This document shows, piece by piece, positions 48,019 to 57,316 of a DNA stretch of 62,771 nucleotides. The stretch covers positions 1-62,771 of the forward strand of contig JANJTP010000049.1 in NCBI GenBank assembly GCA_024711025.1. The letters run 5' to 3'. The position numbers and the translations under genes are program-made. Every line of letters starts with the position of its first letter. Positions within the stretch are counted from its first letter, which is position 1. Below the pieces are notes generated by a model. It did no database searches. It was not told the DNA's origin and saw only the letters and a program-made list of their open reading frames with translations. The DNA is from Solirubrobacteraceae bacterium (GTDB lineage Bacteria > Actinomycetota > Thermoleophilia > Solirubrobacterales > Solirubrobacteraceae).

Positions 48019-48668
48019 CGCCGCGCTCCCGTGGCCGGCACGACCTCAGGGGGCGCGAAGGGCTCGAGTCCGACGAGCTCCTGCGGCGGCCCGCCGGTGA
48101 TCAGCCGCTCGAGGCCGAGACGGTCGGCCGGTACGAGCTCGCCGGCGAGCATGCAGACCGCGTCGAGAACCTCCGTGTAGCGGCTGCCGTCCTCGCGCAG
48201 GCTGAGGCGCACCAGCTCGAGCGCTGAGCGATGCTCGCGCAACACGACCTCGCCGTAGCCGGACGGTGCGGCGGCGGCGAACTCGAGCATCACCGGCAGG
48301 TAATCCGGCAGCTCCGACGAGCCTTCCATCGGCAGCCCGGCGGCGCGATAGAGCTTCTTCAGCCGTAGCAGCGCCATGCCGCGCTCGCGCTTGTCGCCGA
48401 GCGCGTAGAAGGTCATGTAGAGGCCCGAGCGTTTCTGCAGGTCGAAGGTCTCGACGTAGTGCTGCTCGAGCTCGAGCGCCGGCGTGGTCGTCCACCAGCC
48501 CCAGAAGGACCGCAGCGCCGTGGCGGCGGGCTCGTCGGGCAGCTTGGCGACGGCATCGAGGATCTCGTCGCGGCCGGCGAGCAGCTCACCGTCGGGGTAC
48601 TGCAGCGCCAGCGAGCAGAGCGCGTACATCACAGGCCGGCCTGCGCGGCGGCGCTCACGCCGAGCCAT
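48015..48668 (-). CDS. narJ: nitrate reductase assembly chaperone
   Basis: 217 aa from the ATG complementary to 48666-48668; an ATG at 48689 is an alternative. TorD/NarJ fold: MYALCSLALQYPDGELLAGR, HYVETFDLQKRSGLYMTFYA, ERGMALLRLKKLYRAAGLPM and ELPDYLPVMLEFAA match NarJ. It assists molybdenum-cofactor insertion into NarG before membrane docking and is not part of the final enzyme. It overlaps the end of narH by 14 bp. Confidence 0.92.
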   Translation of the reverse strand: MARRERRRAGRPVMYALCSLALQYPDGELLAGRDEILDAVAKLPDEPAATALRSFWGWWTTTPALELEQHYVETFDLQKRSGLYMTFYALGDKRERGMALLRLKKLYRAAGLPMEGSSELPDYLPVMLEFAAAAPSGYGEVVLREHRSALELVRLSLREDGSRYTEVLDAVCMLAGELVPADRLGLERLITGGPPQELVGLEPFAPPEVVPATGARR

Positions 48669-50262
48669 CGACCCGTCCTCGCTCGGCATCGCGCCGGCGT
48701 TGCTCGCCGAGCATCTGGACGATGTCGAGCTCGACGGGCTCCTCGTTCGCGAGCATGAATCCCTCGACGTCGACCTGCGAGTCGTAGCCGATCGCGCCGC
48801 AGTTGCCGGGCCCGCCGGCGAAGTCGAGCCCGCAGGTCCCCTGCTGCTCCATCAGCCGGCCGGCGAGCTCGGTGTGGGCCTTCGGGATCACGTAGCGATC
48901 TTCGTACTTGGCGATCGCCAGCAGCCGGTACATGTCCTCAACGTCCTCGATGCTCATCCCGACCGCGGCGGCGATCGCCTCGTCGTGCTCGCCGAGGACC
49001 TCGCGCTTGCGCATGTGGCCGCGCATCGCGGCCAGACGGCGCAGCACGTCGCGGATCACCTCGCCGTCGCCCGCCGCCAGCAGGTTCGCCAGATAGTCGA
49101 CGGGAATCCGCATCGCCTCGATCGCCGGGAAGACGTGATCGGGGTCGGCCTCGTAGCCGTCGGTCTCGAGGCTGTTGACGATCGGCGACAGCGGCGGCAC
49201 GTACCAGACCATCGGTAGCGTGCGGTACTCGGGGTGCAACGGCAGGGCGACGCGGTAGCGGTGCGCGAGCGCGTAGACGGGGGAGCGGCGCGCTGCCTCG
49301 ATCCAGTCGTCGGGGATGCCGTCGCTGGCGGCCTGCCGGCGTACGGCGGGATCCTCGGGATCGAGGAAGACGTCGCGCTGGGCGTCGAGCAGGTCGTGCT
49401 CGTCGGGCGTCGACGCCGCGGCCTCGACGCGGTCGGCGTCGTAGAGCACCAGCCCTATGTAGCGGATCCGTCCGACGCAGGTCTCCGAGCAGATCGTCGG
49501 CATGCCGTTCTCGATCCGCGGATAGCAGAGCGTGCACTTCTCGGCCTTGCCGGTCAGGTGGTTGAAGTAGACCTTCTTGTAGGGGCAGCCCGACACGCAG
49601 AAGCGCCAGCCGCGGCACTTCGCCTGGTCGACGAGCACGATGCCGTCCTCCTCGCGCTTGTACATCGCGCCCGACGGGCACGAGGCGACGCACGAGGGGT
49701 TCAGGCAGTGCTCGCAGATCCGCGGCAGGTAGAACATGAACGCCTGCTCGTAGGTCGCCCTGACCTGCTCCTGGATTCCGTCGGTCAGCGGGTCCTGGTG
49801 AATCCGCTCGGGCGCTCCGGCGAGGTTGTCGTCCCAATTGGGACCCCAGTGGATCTCGTCCATCACCTTGCCGGTGAGCTGCGAGTGCGCACGGGCGACC
49901 GGGTCGTGCTCGGACAGCGGCGCCGTGATCAGCTTCGCGTAGTCGTAGGTCCAGGGCTCGTAGTAGTCGTCGATCCGCGGCAGGTCGGGGTTGGAGAAGA
50001 TGCTCAGCAGCTTCTTGACCCGTCCGCCGGCCTTCAGTCGCAGCTTCCCCTTGCGGTCGAGCTCCCAGCCGCCGCGCCATTGTTCCTGGTCCTCCCAGCG
50101 CTTGGGATAGCCGACGCCCGGCTTGGTCTCGACGTCGTTGAACCACATGTACTCGGCACCCGGGCGGTTGGTCCAGACCTGCTTGCAGGTGACCGAGCAG
50201 GTGTGGCAGCCGATGCACTTGTCGAGGTTCATCACCATCCCGACCTGCGCGCGGATCCTCAC
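48655..50262 (-). CDS. narH: nitrate reductase beta subunit
   Basis: 535 aa from a GTG that overlaps the narG stop (GTGA). Four Fe-S clusters: CIGCHTCSVTCK, CEHCLNPSCVASCPSG, CRGWRFCVSGCPYKK with Trp marking the [3Fe-4S] site, and CTLCYPRIENGMPTICSETC. It relays electrons from NarI to NarG on the cytoplasmic side. The open frame continues upstream of the GTG, but that is antisense-like and lacks a ribosome site. Length is typical. Confidence 0.96.
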   Translation of the reverse strand: MRIRAQVGMVMNLDKCIGCHTCSVTCKQVWTNRPGAEYMWFNDVETKPGVGYPKRWEDQEQWRGGWELDRKGKLRLKAGGRVKKLLSIFSNPDLPRIDDYYEPWTYDYAKLITAPLSEHDPVARAHSQLTGKVMDEIHWGPNWDDNLAGAPERIHQDPLTDGIQEQVRATYEQAFMFYLPRICEHCLNPSCVASCPSGAMYKREEDGIVLVDQAKCRGWRFCVSGCPYKKVYFNHLTGKAEKCTLCYPRIENGMPTICSETCVGRIRYIGLVLYDADRVEAAASTPDEHDLLDAQRDVFLDPEDPAVRRQAASDGIPDDWIEAARRSPVYALAHRYRVALPLHPEYRTLPMVWYVPPLSPIVNSLETDGYEADPDHVFPAIEAMRIPVDYLANLLAAGDGEVIRDVLRRLAAMRGHMRKREVLGEHDEAIAAAVGMSIEDVEDMYRLLAIAKYEDRYVIPKAHTELAGRLMEQQGTCGLDFAGGPGNCGAIGYDSQVDVEGFMLANEEPVELDIVQMLGEQRRRDAERGRVDGSA

Positions 50263-53200
50263 TCGAAGACCACCTCCGACTGGCGCTTGCGCAGCACGGT
50301 GACCTCGTCGCGCTGCGACCCGGTGGGCCCGTAGTAGTTGAAGGCAAAGCTGAGCTGGGCGTAGCCGCCGATGAAGTGCGAGGGCTTCATCACGATTCGC
50401 GTCAGCGAGTTGTCGGTCCCGCCGCGCTTGCCCTGCAGCTCGGTCAGCGGGATGTTCAGGTGACGATCCTTGGCGTGGTACATCATGCAGGTCCCCTCGG
50501 GGATCCGGTGCGAGACGGCGGCACGGCAGGCGACCACGCCGTTGCGGTTGAACGCCTCGACCCAGTCGTTGTCGCGGATCTCGAGCGCCTCGGCGTCCTC
50601 GCGGCTGATCCACAGCATCCCGCCGCCACGGAACAGCGTCAGCATCAGCAGGTTGTCCTGGTACTCGGAGTGGATCGACCACTTGGAGTGCGGCGTCAGG
50701 TAGCGCAGCGTCAGCTCACGGCGTCCGGAGCCGTCCTGCGCTCCCTGATCGCCGAAGATCGCGCGGTGGTGCAGCGGCGGGCGGAAGACCGGCAGCCCCT
50801 CGCCGAGCTCGAGCATCCAGGAGTGATCGACGTAGAACTGCTGGCGTCCGGAGAGCGTGTGCCAGGGCTTCTCGCGCTCGACGTTGATCGTGAACGGCGA
50901 GTAGCGGCGCCCGTGGGCCTCGATGCCCGACCACTCGGGCGACGTGATCACCGTGCGCGGCTGCACCTGCGCGTCGGCGAACGAGATCCGCTCGCCGGCG
51001 CGCACGCCGGCAAGGTCGGCGAGCTCGACTCCCGTGGTGTGCTCCAGCGAGCGGAAGCCCTCGAGCGCCAGGCGCCCGTTCGTGGTCCCCGACAGCATCA
51101 GGATCGCCTCACACGCGTGTTCGACCCGATCCAGCGACGGCCGTCCGTCGGCGACCCCGCCGCGTACCGCGCCGTTGATCGCGCGCAGCTCGGCGACCTC
51201 GCGGTCTGCGACCCAGCTCGCTCCCTTGACGGCGGTTCCGAGCTGCTCGACGAGCGGGCCGAGCGCGCGCCACTTCTGCGCGACGTGCGGGTAGTCGCGC
51301 TCGACGACGATCAGCTTCGGCATCGTCCTGCCGGGGATCGGCTCGCATTCGCCGGCGCGCCAGTCGCGGACCTCGCCGAGCGGCTGGGAGATCTCGTCCA
51401 CGGTGTCGTGGGCGAGCGGCACGGCGATCACGTCCCTGCGTACCCCCAGGTGGCGCTCGGCTAGCTCCGAGAAGCGCTCGGCGATCAGCTTGAACGTCTC
51501 CCAGTCGCTCTTGTTCTCCCACGGCGGCGCCACCGCCGGGTTGAAGGTGTGCACGAACGGGTGCAGGTCGGTGGTCGAGATGTCGTGCTTCTCGTACCAG
51601 GTCGCCGCGGGCAGCACGACGTCGGAGAACAGCGCGTTGCTCGTCATCCGGAAGTCGATCGTCGTCAGCAGGTCGAGCTTGCCCTCCGCCTCATCATCGC
51701 GCCAGACGACGTCGCGCGGGCGCAGCTCGGGCGGGGACTCCTCGGCGCGGACGGCGTTCTCGGGCGTGCCGAGCAGGTGCTTGAGGAAGTACTCGTGGCC
51801 CTTGCCCGACGAGCCGAGCACGTTGGCGCGCCAGACGGTCAGCACCTTGGGGTGGTTCTCGGGCGCGCCGGGGTCCTCGCAGGCGAAGCGCAGGCGGCCC
51901 TCGCGCAGCTCTCGTACGACGTAGTCGGACGGCTCGACGCCCTCGCGCTCGGCCTCGTCGACGAGGTCGAGCGCGTTGCGGTCGAAGCTCGGGAACGAGG
52001 GCAGCCAGCCGAGTCTCGCGCCGAGCGCGTTGACGTCGGCGATGTGCATCCCCTCCAGCAGTCCGCGCCCGAGCGGCGAGGCGAGGTCGGCTGGCCGGTG
52101 GCGCTCATAGCGCCACTGGTCGGTGGCGAGGTAGAAGAACGGCGTGCCGGACTGCTGGCGCGGCGGGCGCGTCCAGTCCAGGGCGAAGGCCAGCGTCTGC
52201 CAGCCGGCCAGCGGGCGGACCTTCTCCTGACCGACGTAGTGGGCCCAGCCGCCGCCGTTAACGCCCTCGCAGCCGCACATCATCACCAGCGCCAGGAAGG
52301 TGCGGTAGGTCTGGTCCGAGTGGAACCAGTGGTTGGTGCCGGCGCCCATCGCGATCATCGAGCGGCCGCGGGTGACCTCCGCGTTGCGGGCGAACTCGCG
52401 CGCGATGCGAGCGACGACGTGGCGGTCGACGCCCGTGATCGGCTCCTGCCAGGCGGGGGTGCAGGGAGCCGGGTCGTCGTAGTCCGACGGCCACTCGCCG
52501 GGCAGCCCGTCGCGCATGACGCCGTAGTGGGCCAGCGTCAGATCCAGCACGGTCGTCACGAGCCGGCCGCCGACCCGCATCGCCGGAACGCCGCGGCGTA
52601 CCGATCCGCCGCCCTCGCCGGCGTCGACATCGACGTCGAAGCGCGGCAGGTCGACCGCTACGCGCTCGCTTGCTCGCTCGTGGAGGCTCAGCAGCGGCTC
52701 GATCCCGTCGAGGCGCAGATTCCAGCGACCCGGCTCGCCGTAGCGGTGGCCGACCGATCCGTTGGGGACCGCCGGCTCGCCTGTCGCGTCATCGATCACG
52801 ACCGGCTTCCACTCGCCGTGCTCCTCGCCGGGCTCGCCGAGGTCCGAGGCGCGCAGCAGCCGGTCGGGCACGTAGCCGTCCCCGTGCTCGCGCAGCGTCA
52901 CGAGCAGCGGCAGATCGGTAAAGCGCCGCGCATAGTCGCGGAAGTAGGGCACCTCTCGCCGGACGTAGAACTCATTGAGGATCACGTGGCCCATCGCCAT
53001 CGCCATCGCGCCGTCGCTGCCCGGCTCGGCCGCCAGCCAGTCGTCGGCGAACTTCGTGTGCTCGGCGTAGTCGGGCGAGACGACGACGACCTTCTGGCCG
53101 CGGTAGCGCGCCTCGGTCATGAAGTGCGCGTCGGGCGTACGGGTCGTCGGCAGGTTCGTGCCCCAGATCAGCAGGTAGCCGGCGTTGAACCAGTCGCCCG

Positions 53201-53939
53201 ACTCGGGCACGTCGGTCTGGTCGCCGAACGTCTGCGGCGAGGACGGGGGCAGGTCCGCGTACCAGTCGTAGAACGACAGGCAGACGCCGCCGATCAGCGA
53301 CAGGAAGCGCGTCCCGGCGGCGTAGGAGGCCTGCGACATCGCCGGGATCGGCGTGAAGCCGATGACGCGATCCGGCCCGAACCGCTTGATGGTGTGCACG
53401 TGGGCGGCGGCGATCATGTCGACCGCCTCCTCCCACGAGGCGCGCACGAAGCCGCCCTTGCCTCGCTGGCCGTGGTAGAGGCGACGCTTCTCGCGATCCC
53501 CGACGATCTCCGCCCACGCGTCGACCGGATCGCCGAGCCGCTTGCGCGCCTCGCGGAACATCGTCAGCAGGCTGCCGCGGATGTATGGGTACTTGAGCCG
53601 CAGCGGCGAGTACGTGTACCAAGAGAACGATGCGCCGCGCGGGCATCCGCGCGGCTCGTACTCGGGCATCTCACCGCCGGTCGAGGGGTAGTCGACCGCC
53701 TGGGACTCCCAGGTGATCAGCCCCTCCTTGACGTACACGTTCCACGAGCACGAGCCGGTGCAGTTCACGCCGTGGGTCGAGCGCACCACCTTGTCGTGCG
53801 CCCAGCGCTCGCGATAGGAGCGCTCCCAGTCACGGTCCTTCGCTACGAGCTGGCTCCAGCCCTCCTGCGACACCGGCCCGCGGCGGAGGAAGCGGTGCGC
53901 CCCCAGCAACGAGCGCTGCGCGCGCGTCGTTCCGGCCAT
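50259..53939 (-). CDS. narG: nitrate reductase alpha subunit (molybdopterin)
   Basis: 1,226 aa, full length. The N-terminal [4Fe-4S] ligands are H56, C60, C64 (HGVNCTGSCSW) and C99 (EPRGCPRGAS), the NarG-type His-x3-Cys-x3-Cys spacing. Molybdenum-site residues lie in SFYDWYADLPPSSPQTFGDQ. Later motifs include GAGTNHWFHSDQTYR, ATWYEKHDISTTDLHPFVH and NRNGVVACRAAVSHRIPEGT. It reduces nitrate to nitrite in the cytoplasm using bis-MGD. No Tat signal is visible. It is 33 bp downstream of the NnrS-like gene. Confidence 0.97.
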   Translation of the reverse strand: MAGTTRAQRSLLGAHRFLRRGPVSQEGWSQLVAKDRDWERSYRERWAHDKVVRSTHGVNCTGSCSWNVYVKEGLITWESQAVDYPSTGGEMPEYEPRGCPRGASFSWYTYSPLRLKYPYIRGSLLTMFREARKRLGDPVDAWAEIVGDREKRRLYHGQRGKGGFVRASWEEAVDMIAAAHVHTIKRFGPDRVIGFTPIPAMSQASYAAGTRFLSLIGGVCLSFYDWYADLPPSSPQTFGDQTDVPESGDWFNAGYLLIWGTNLPTTRTPDAHFMTEARYRGQKVVVVSPDYAEHTKFADDWLAAEPGSDGAMAMAMGHVILNEFYVRREVPYFRDYARRFTDLPLLVTLREHGDGYVPDRLLRASDLGEPGEEHGEWKPVVIDDATGEPAVPNGSVGHRYGEPGRWNLRLDGIEPLLSLHERASERVAVDLPRFDVDVDAGEGGGSVRRGVPAMRVGGRLVTTVLDLTLAHYGVMRDGLPGEWPSDYDDPAPCTPAWQEPITGVDRHVVARIAREFARNAEVTRGRSMIAMGAGTNHWFHSDQTYRTFLALVMMCGCEGVNGGGWAHYVGQEKVRPLAGWQTLAFALDWTRPPRQQSGTPFFYLATDQWRYERHRPADLASPLGRGLLEGMHIADVNALGARLGWLPSFPSFDRNALDLVDEAEREGVEPSDYVVRELREGRLRFACEDPGAPENHPKVLTVWRANVLGSSGKGHEYFLKHLLGTPENAVRAEESPPELRPRDVVWRDDEAEGKLDLLTTIDFRMTSNALFSDVVLPAATWYEKHDISTTDLHPFVHTFNPAVAPPWENKSDWETFKLIAERFSELAERHLGVRRDVIAVPLAHDTVDEISQPLGEVRDWRAGECEPIPGRTMPKLIVVERDYPHVAQKWRALGPLVEQLGTAVKGASWVADREVAELRAINGAVRGGVADGRPSLDRVEHACEAILMLSGTTNGRLALEGFRSLEHTTGVELADLAGVRAGERISFADAQVQPRTVITSPEWSGIEAHGRRYSPFTINVEREKPWHTLSGRQQFYVDHSWMLELGEGLPVFRPPLHHRAIFGDQGAQDGSGRRELTLRYLTPHSKWSIHSEYQDNLLMLTLFRGGGMLWISREDAEALEIRDNDWVEAFNRNGVVACRAAVSHRIPEGTCMMYHAKDRHLNIPLTELQGKRGGTDNSLTRIVMKPSHFIGGYAQLSFAFNYYGPTGSQRDEVTVLRKRQSEVVFE

Positions 53940-53972
53940 GGGCGCCGGTCTACACCCCTCGCGGGGGGCGTG

Positions 53973-55160
53973 TCAACCGGCAGGCGCGGGACGCCGGCGG
54001 GCGCGTACCGCCGTTGCGGCGGCGAGCGCGAGGTAGCCGACGATCGCCAGCTCGTTCAGCGCTCCGCCCAGACGCCAGGTGCCGGAGCTCTCGAATGCGC
54101 CGCCTAGCAGGCGGATCACCAGTCCGGCGTGCAGCAGCGCCAGCGGCGCGTAGAAGGCCGGCCGGTAGGGCAGCGCGACGCTGAGGACCGCCGGGACGAT
54201 CACCGGGGCGTGGGCGAAGATCATCGAGAAGACGAAGCCGACGAAGATCGCGTGGAGCATCGCGTCGTAGCCGAAGCCGTAGCCGACGAGCTTGCCGTCC
54301 ACCAGCCAGACGACGCCTGCGACGCCGAGCCACGCGTAGCCGCTGATCAGCGCGGCGGCCATGTAGCGCGCCGCCCCGGCGGTGCGGATGGTCAGTCGCG
54401 CGATGTCGTAGCGCCACAGCCAGGCCGACTGGGCGATCAGCCCGGCGCCGGCAAGACGCACGCCGAATCCCGGCCAGGCGCCGGTGAGCACGACGCCCGC
54501 GAGGAAGATCGCGACCGCGGCCAGCAGCAGTCGCAGCGCGCTCGCCGGCGGGCGGCGCATGCGCGACAGCTCGAGGCGCTCGCCGACGATCGTCAGGACC
54601 AGGAACGCTGCGAGCCACGGGACGACGTCGGCCAGCGCCGCGCCCGCGAGCCAGGCCACGGAGCCGACGAGCCACGCCAGCGCACCGAGACCCATCACGA
54701 CGTTGTGCCAGCTGGCCTGGATCCGGTGCACGACCACGAAGACCGCGACGAGGCCGAGCCCGCCGACCGCGAGCAGCGCCTTGCCGACGTCGGCTGGCAG
54801 GCCGACGACGAGCCACAGGGCGCCGGCCGCAGCGGCCGCCGGGACGAGATATGGCCAGCGGCGACGCAGGGCGACGGCGCGCTCGAGGCCGATCTGCGTG
54901 CCGAGGAAGCCGAGGACGAGCAGCGGGCCGTGCAGCGAGGCGAGCGCCGGGCGAAGCTCCGGGATGTCGAAGCCCAGGCGCAGCAGCCCTGCCCAGAGGC
55001 CGGTCAGCAGGGCGACCAAGGCGAGCGCCAGCAGCGGCAGGCGGCGTGCCAGCCGCGAGGGAGGTCTACGCGGATCGCCGCCCGGGCGCGACGGCCCGTC
55101 GGGACGCGGCGGCCCGCCTGCGAGCGGGTCGGGCGCGCTCGGCGCCTGCGGCGTGCTCAC
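53973..55160 (-). CDS. NnrS-like multi-span membrane protein
   Basis: 395 aa from a GTG overlapping the upstream stop (GTGA). After a proline-rich N-terminus there are about eleven membrane segments, with histidine motifs such as SLHGPLLVLGFLGTQIGLER, HRIQASWHNVVMGLG and YDAMLHAIFVGFVFSMIFAH. These resemble NnrS, a heme- and copper-associated membrane protein protecting against nitric oxide in nitrate-respiring bacteria. Position directly before narG supports a nitrogen-oxide role. The family assignment is fairly but not fully secure. Confidence 0.75.
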   Translation of the reverse strand: MSTPQAPSAPDPLAGGPPRPDGPSRPGGDPRRPPSRLARRLPLLALALVALLTGLWAGLLRLGFDIPELRPALASLHGPLLVLGFLGTQIGLERAVALRRRWPYLVPAAAAAGALWLVVGLPADVGKALLAVGGLGLVAVFVVVHRIQASWHNVVMGLGALAWLVGSVAWLAGAALADVVPWLAAFLVLTIVGERLELSRMRRPPASALRLLLAAVAIFLAGVVLTGAWPGFGVRLAGAGLIAQSAWLWRYDIARLTIRTAGAARYMAAALISGYAWLGVAGVVWLVDGKLVGYGFGYDAMLHAIFVGFVFSMIFAHAPVIVPAVLSVALPYRPAFYAPLALLHAGLVIRLLGGAFESSGTWRLGGALNELAIVGYLALAAATAVRARRRPAPAG

Positions 55161-55579
55161 CGTTCCCAGCCGAGCGCGTCGCGTGCCACGTCGGTCATCT
55201 CGTCCGGGCTCCAGGGTGGGTCGAGCTCGAGCTCGACCTCGACCTCGCGCAGCGCCGGCAGCTGCCACAGGCAGCTGCGGATCTCGTCCTCGATGTAGCT
55301 GGACAGCGGGCAGGCCGGCGTCGTCACGGTGAAGCGCACGCGGGCGATGCCGTTATCCACCTCGACGTGGCGAAGCAGCCCGAGCTCGACGATGTCGAGT
55401 CCGATCTCGGGATCGATGACCTCGTGCAGCAGCTCGCGCAGCGTCTCGACGGAGGGGTCCTGGGCGAGCAGGTCGATCGGCTGCGCATCGTGTGCGCCCT
55501 CCTTGGCGGGCTCGTCCGTGACGCCGGGGAGGCCCAAGGGGCCTGCCGTCGCTGGTCTCGCCTCATGACCGATCGCCAT
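55157..55579 (-). CDS. MIP18/PaaD-family Fe-S assembly-like protein
   Basis: 140 aa from the ATG complementary to 55577-55579. The DUF59 core ETLRELLHEVIDPEIGLDIV, ARVRFTVTTPACPLSSYIED and DPPWSPDEMTDVARDAL is evident, with the conserved cysteine in TTPACPL. Such proteins help mature Fe-S enzymes. It is the first gene of the nar operon, suggesting help with the clusters of NarGH. An N-terminal extension of ~40 residues is low complexity. Confidence 0.85.
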   Translation of the reverse strand: MAIGHEARPATAGPLGLPGVTDEPAKEGAHDAQPIDLLAQDPSVETLRELLHEVIDPEIGLDIVELGLLRHVEVDNGIARVRFTVTTPACPLSSYIEDEIRSCLWQLPALREVEVELELDPPWSPDEMTDVARDALGWER

Positions 55580-55586
55580 GAGGTAA

Positions 55587-55609
55587 TTTATACACGATGA
55601 GTGTGCAAA
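55587..55609. promoter_or_regulatory. palindrome at the nar/DUF2249 divergent promoter
   Basis: TTTATACAC-GATGA-GTGTGCAAA, 9-bp arms with seven matching pairs. It lies in the ~17-bp gap between divergent starts (55579 and 55597) and includes the ATG of the rightward ORF. GTGTGCAAAA is repeated exactly upstream of the HTH regulator at 57.3 kb, so both sites may bind the same protein. The AT-rich left arm also offers a -10 (TATACA). Confidence 0.5.
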
Positions 55610-56097
55610 ACGCGGATGCCGTCGAACGGGCCGACGCCGACGAGGATCAAGGGCGCGACACGCGCGACGGGCTCGCCGCACTGCTCATCCGGGCGACGGT
55701 CGCTCTGGGCAAGGCCGGTCAGCCGGAGGAGGCGAGTCGCATCGCCGCCGCCGCCTGGGTTGCGCTGCGCCACGAGCGGCCCGCCGCCGCACAGCGGATC
55801 AACGCGGCGATGCATGGGCTCGCCCACATGCACGCCGCACCCACCCCCACCAACAAGGAGACCCCCATGCCCTCGACGATCGACGTACGCACCGAGCCGC
55901 CGGTCCGCCGCCACGCGCTGATCTTCGACACCTTCGCCGATCTGGCCGTCGGCGATGACTTCGAGCTCGTCAACGACCACGACCCCAAGCCCCTCTACTA
56001 CCAGCTCGAGGCCGAGCACACGGGACTCTTCACCTGGGAGTACCTCGAGCAGGGGCCCGAGGTCTGGCGGGTGAAGATCGGCCGCACGGGCGCGTGA
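55597..56097 (+). CDS. DUF2249-domain protein with helical N-terminal region
   Basis: 166 aa. Residues 20-75 are helical (LAALLIRATVALGKAGQPEE). Residues ~92-165 are DUF2249: IDVRTEPPVRRHALIFDTFA, FELVNDHDPKPLYYQLEAEH and FTWEYLEQGPEVWRVKI. The DUF2249 half has its own ATG at 55867 with an excellent AAGGAG site, in the same frame, so a 76-residue form is probably also (or only) made. DUF2249 proteins are linked with nitrogen-oxide and Fe-S metabolism; function unproven. Confidence 0.8.
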   Translation: MSVQNADAVERADADEDQGRDTRDGLAALLIRATVALGKAGQPEEASRIAAAAWVALRHERPAAAQRINAAMHGLAHMHAAPTPTNKETPMPSTIDVRTEPPVRRHALIFDTFADLAVGDDFELVNDHDPKPLYYQLEAEHTGLFTWEYLEQGPEVWRVKIGRTGA

Positions 56098-56135
56098 GCC
56101 GGGCGCCCCGGGCAGTCTGACCCGGGGCCCGGGGT

Positions 56136-56165
56136 CGGTGGGCGCCGGGAGATCGGCGCCCACCG
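56136..56165. terminator. bidirectional hairpin between DUF2249 and OsmC genes
   Basis: CGGTGGGCGCC and GGCGCCCACCG pair perfectly (11 bp) around GGGAGATC, in the 114-bp gap between convergent genes. There is no T-run, but a terminator is likely given position. Confidence 0.5.
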
Positions 56166-56211
56166 GTCTCCCGGCCGGCGCTCTCGCCGCCCCGCGGCAA
56201 GGCCGACCGCG

Positions 56212-56658
56212 CTAGCTCTCCTCGAGCCGCGCCTCGATCGCGATCTCGGCTCCGGCGAAGAGCCGCGAGACCGGGCAGAAGCCGACGGCGTCGGCGACGA
56301 TCGCCTGAAAGGCCCGCTCGTCGATCCCCGGCACGCGGGCGTCGACCTCGAGCCTTGACGAGCTGATCGTCGGTGCGCCGTCGACCTCGTCGAACGTCAC
56401 CGACGCCTGGACCATGAGCCGCTCGGGCGGCGTGCCGTTCTCTGCGAGCTTCAACGAGAACGCCATCGAGAAGCACGAGGAGTGCGCGGCGGCGCAGAGC
56501 TCCTCGGGGCTCGTCTTGCCGCCGGGGGCCTCGGTCCTGGAGGCCCAGGTGACCTCCTGGCCGTCGAGCACGCCGCTGCTGCTCTCGCCCAACGTGCCGC
56601 GGCCGCTTCCGAGCGGCCCCTCCCAGAGTGTCTTGACGGTGCGTACGGCGATCGGCAT
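56212..56658 (-). CDS. OsmC-family peroxiredoxin
   Basis: 148 aa. The two redox cysteines are in SSCFSMAFSLKLAE (after ELCAAAH) and in VGFCPVSRLF, the standard OsmC arrangement that reduces organic hydroperoxides. N-terminal RTVKTLWEGPLGSGRG and the GGKTSPEELCAAAHSSC segment match the OsmC subfamily. Cytoplasmic. It lies beside an unknown gene on the same strand, 1 bp apart. Confidence 0.93.
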   Translation of the reverse strand: MPIAVRTVKTLWEGPLGSGRGTLGESSSGVLDGQEVTWASRTEAPGGKTSPEELCAAAHSSCFSMAFSLKLAENGTPPERLMVQASVTFDEVDGAPTISSSRLEVDARVPGIDERAFQAIVADAVGFCPVSRLFAGAEIAIEARLEES

Positions 56659-56659
56659 G

Positions 56660-57178
56660 TCAGGACCTGCCTCGGCCGGTGATCCGCCGGCGAGAGCGGC
56701 TCCAGTGCCTGGGGCCGAGGACCGGCTGGCGTGGAGCCGTCGATCGGCGCGGCATCGGGGGAAGGGCGGCCGGCGACGGCTCGAAGTCGAGCAGTCGTGC
56801 GGCGTCGAGCGCCAGCACGTGCCAGCCGTGCACCGTGTGCTCGGCGGGCGTTCCCCACGTCCGCCCCTCGAGCCACCACTCCCCGTCGGGCTCGTGCAGC
56901 AGGAAGAGGCCGGAGCAGCGGTCGAGGCGCACGACGCCGGGGCTCGCGGGTGACGCGCGAAGTTGGGGGCGTAGATGGGTGGTCAGGTGCAGCACGCTCG
57001 CGATGCGCAGCACGTCGGCGTCGCCGACGGCTCGTCCGAGCGGCACCACGAACATCCGGCGGCCCCGGGTGCCGGATGGGATGACCGGGAGCTGCCGGTC
57101 GCCGTCGGGGCATTCCGCCCGTGACCGGGACGCCGTTCGGGTCGTCGCACCTGGTCTGTCATGGGCGGCTGTGCTCAT
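56660..57178 (-). CDS. hypothetical protein
   Basis: 172 aa. The middle has recognisable order (RMFVVPLGRAVGDADVLRIA; RCSGLFLLHEPDGEWWLEGR; WGTPAEHTVHGWHVLALDAA) but no known domain that I can name. The N- and C-terminal ~40 residues are arginine/proline-rich. It ends 1 bp before the OsmC start, so the two are probably co-transcribed. It may bind nothing catalytic; function unknown. Confidence 0.6.
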   Translation of the reverse strand: MSTAAHDRPGATTRTASRSRAECPDGDRQLPVIPSGTRGRRMFVVPLGRAVGDADVLRIASVLHLTTHLRPQLRASPASPGVVRLDRCSGLFLLHEPDGEWWLEGRTWGTPAEHTVHGWHVLALDAARLLDFEPSPAALPPMPRRSTAPRQPVLGPRHWSRSRRRITGRGRS

Positions 57179-57301
57179 CTGGCTCGGTCCTCGTCGGTTT
57201 CCCAGCCGCCCGCGCCGCGCATACGAGGGGTAGGCGCGCGGCGCAGGCGGCTTTTCACAACACGACTTGGAAAACTATCACCGACGCCGCTGGTTTGTCC
57301 A

Positions 57302-57316
57302 TTTGCAGTGTGCAAA
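57302..57316. promoter_or_regulatory. perfect palindrome upstream of the HTH regulator
   Basis: TTTGCA-GTG-TGCAAA, 12 bp before the regulator ATG at 57328. It shares GTGTGCAAAA with the palindrome at 55587-55609. Position over the start suggests autoregulation. Confidence 0.5.

Noticed and set aside
53940-53972. FNR box in front of narG
   Set aside because: The 33-bp gap holds no TTGAT-N4-ATCAA-like dyad; narG is more likely read from the promoter before the MIP18-family gene.
51549-54107. 852-codon open frame on the plus strand
   Set aside because: Antisense to narG, whose motifs are complete; composition is low-complexity Arg/Ala.
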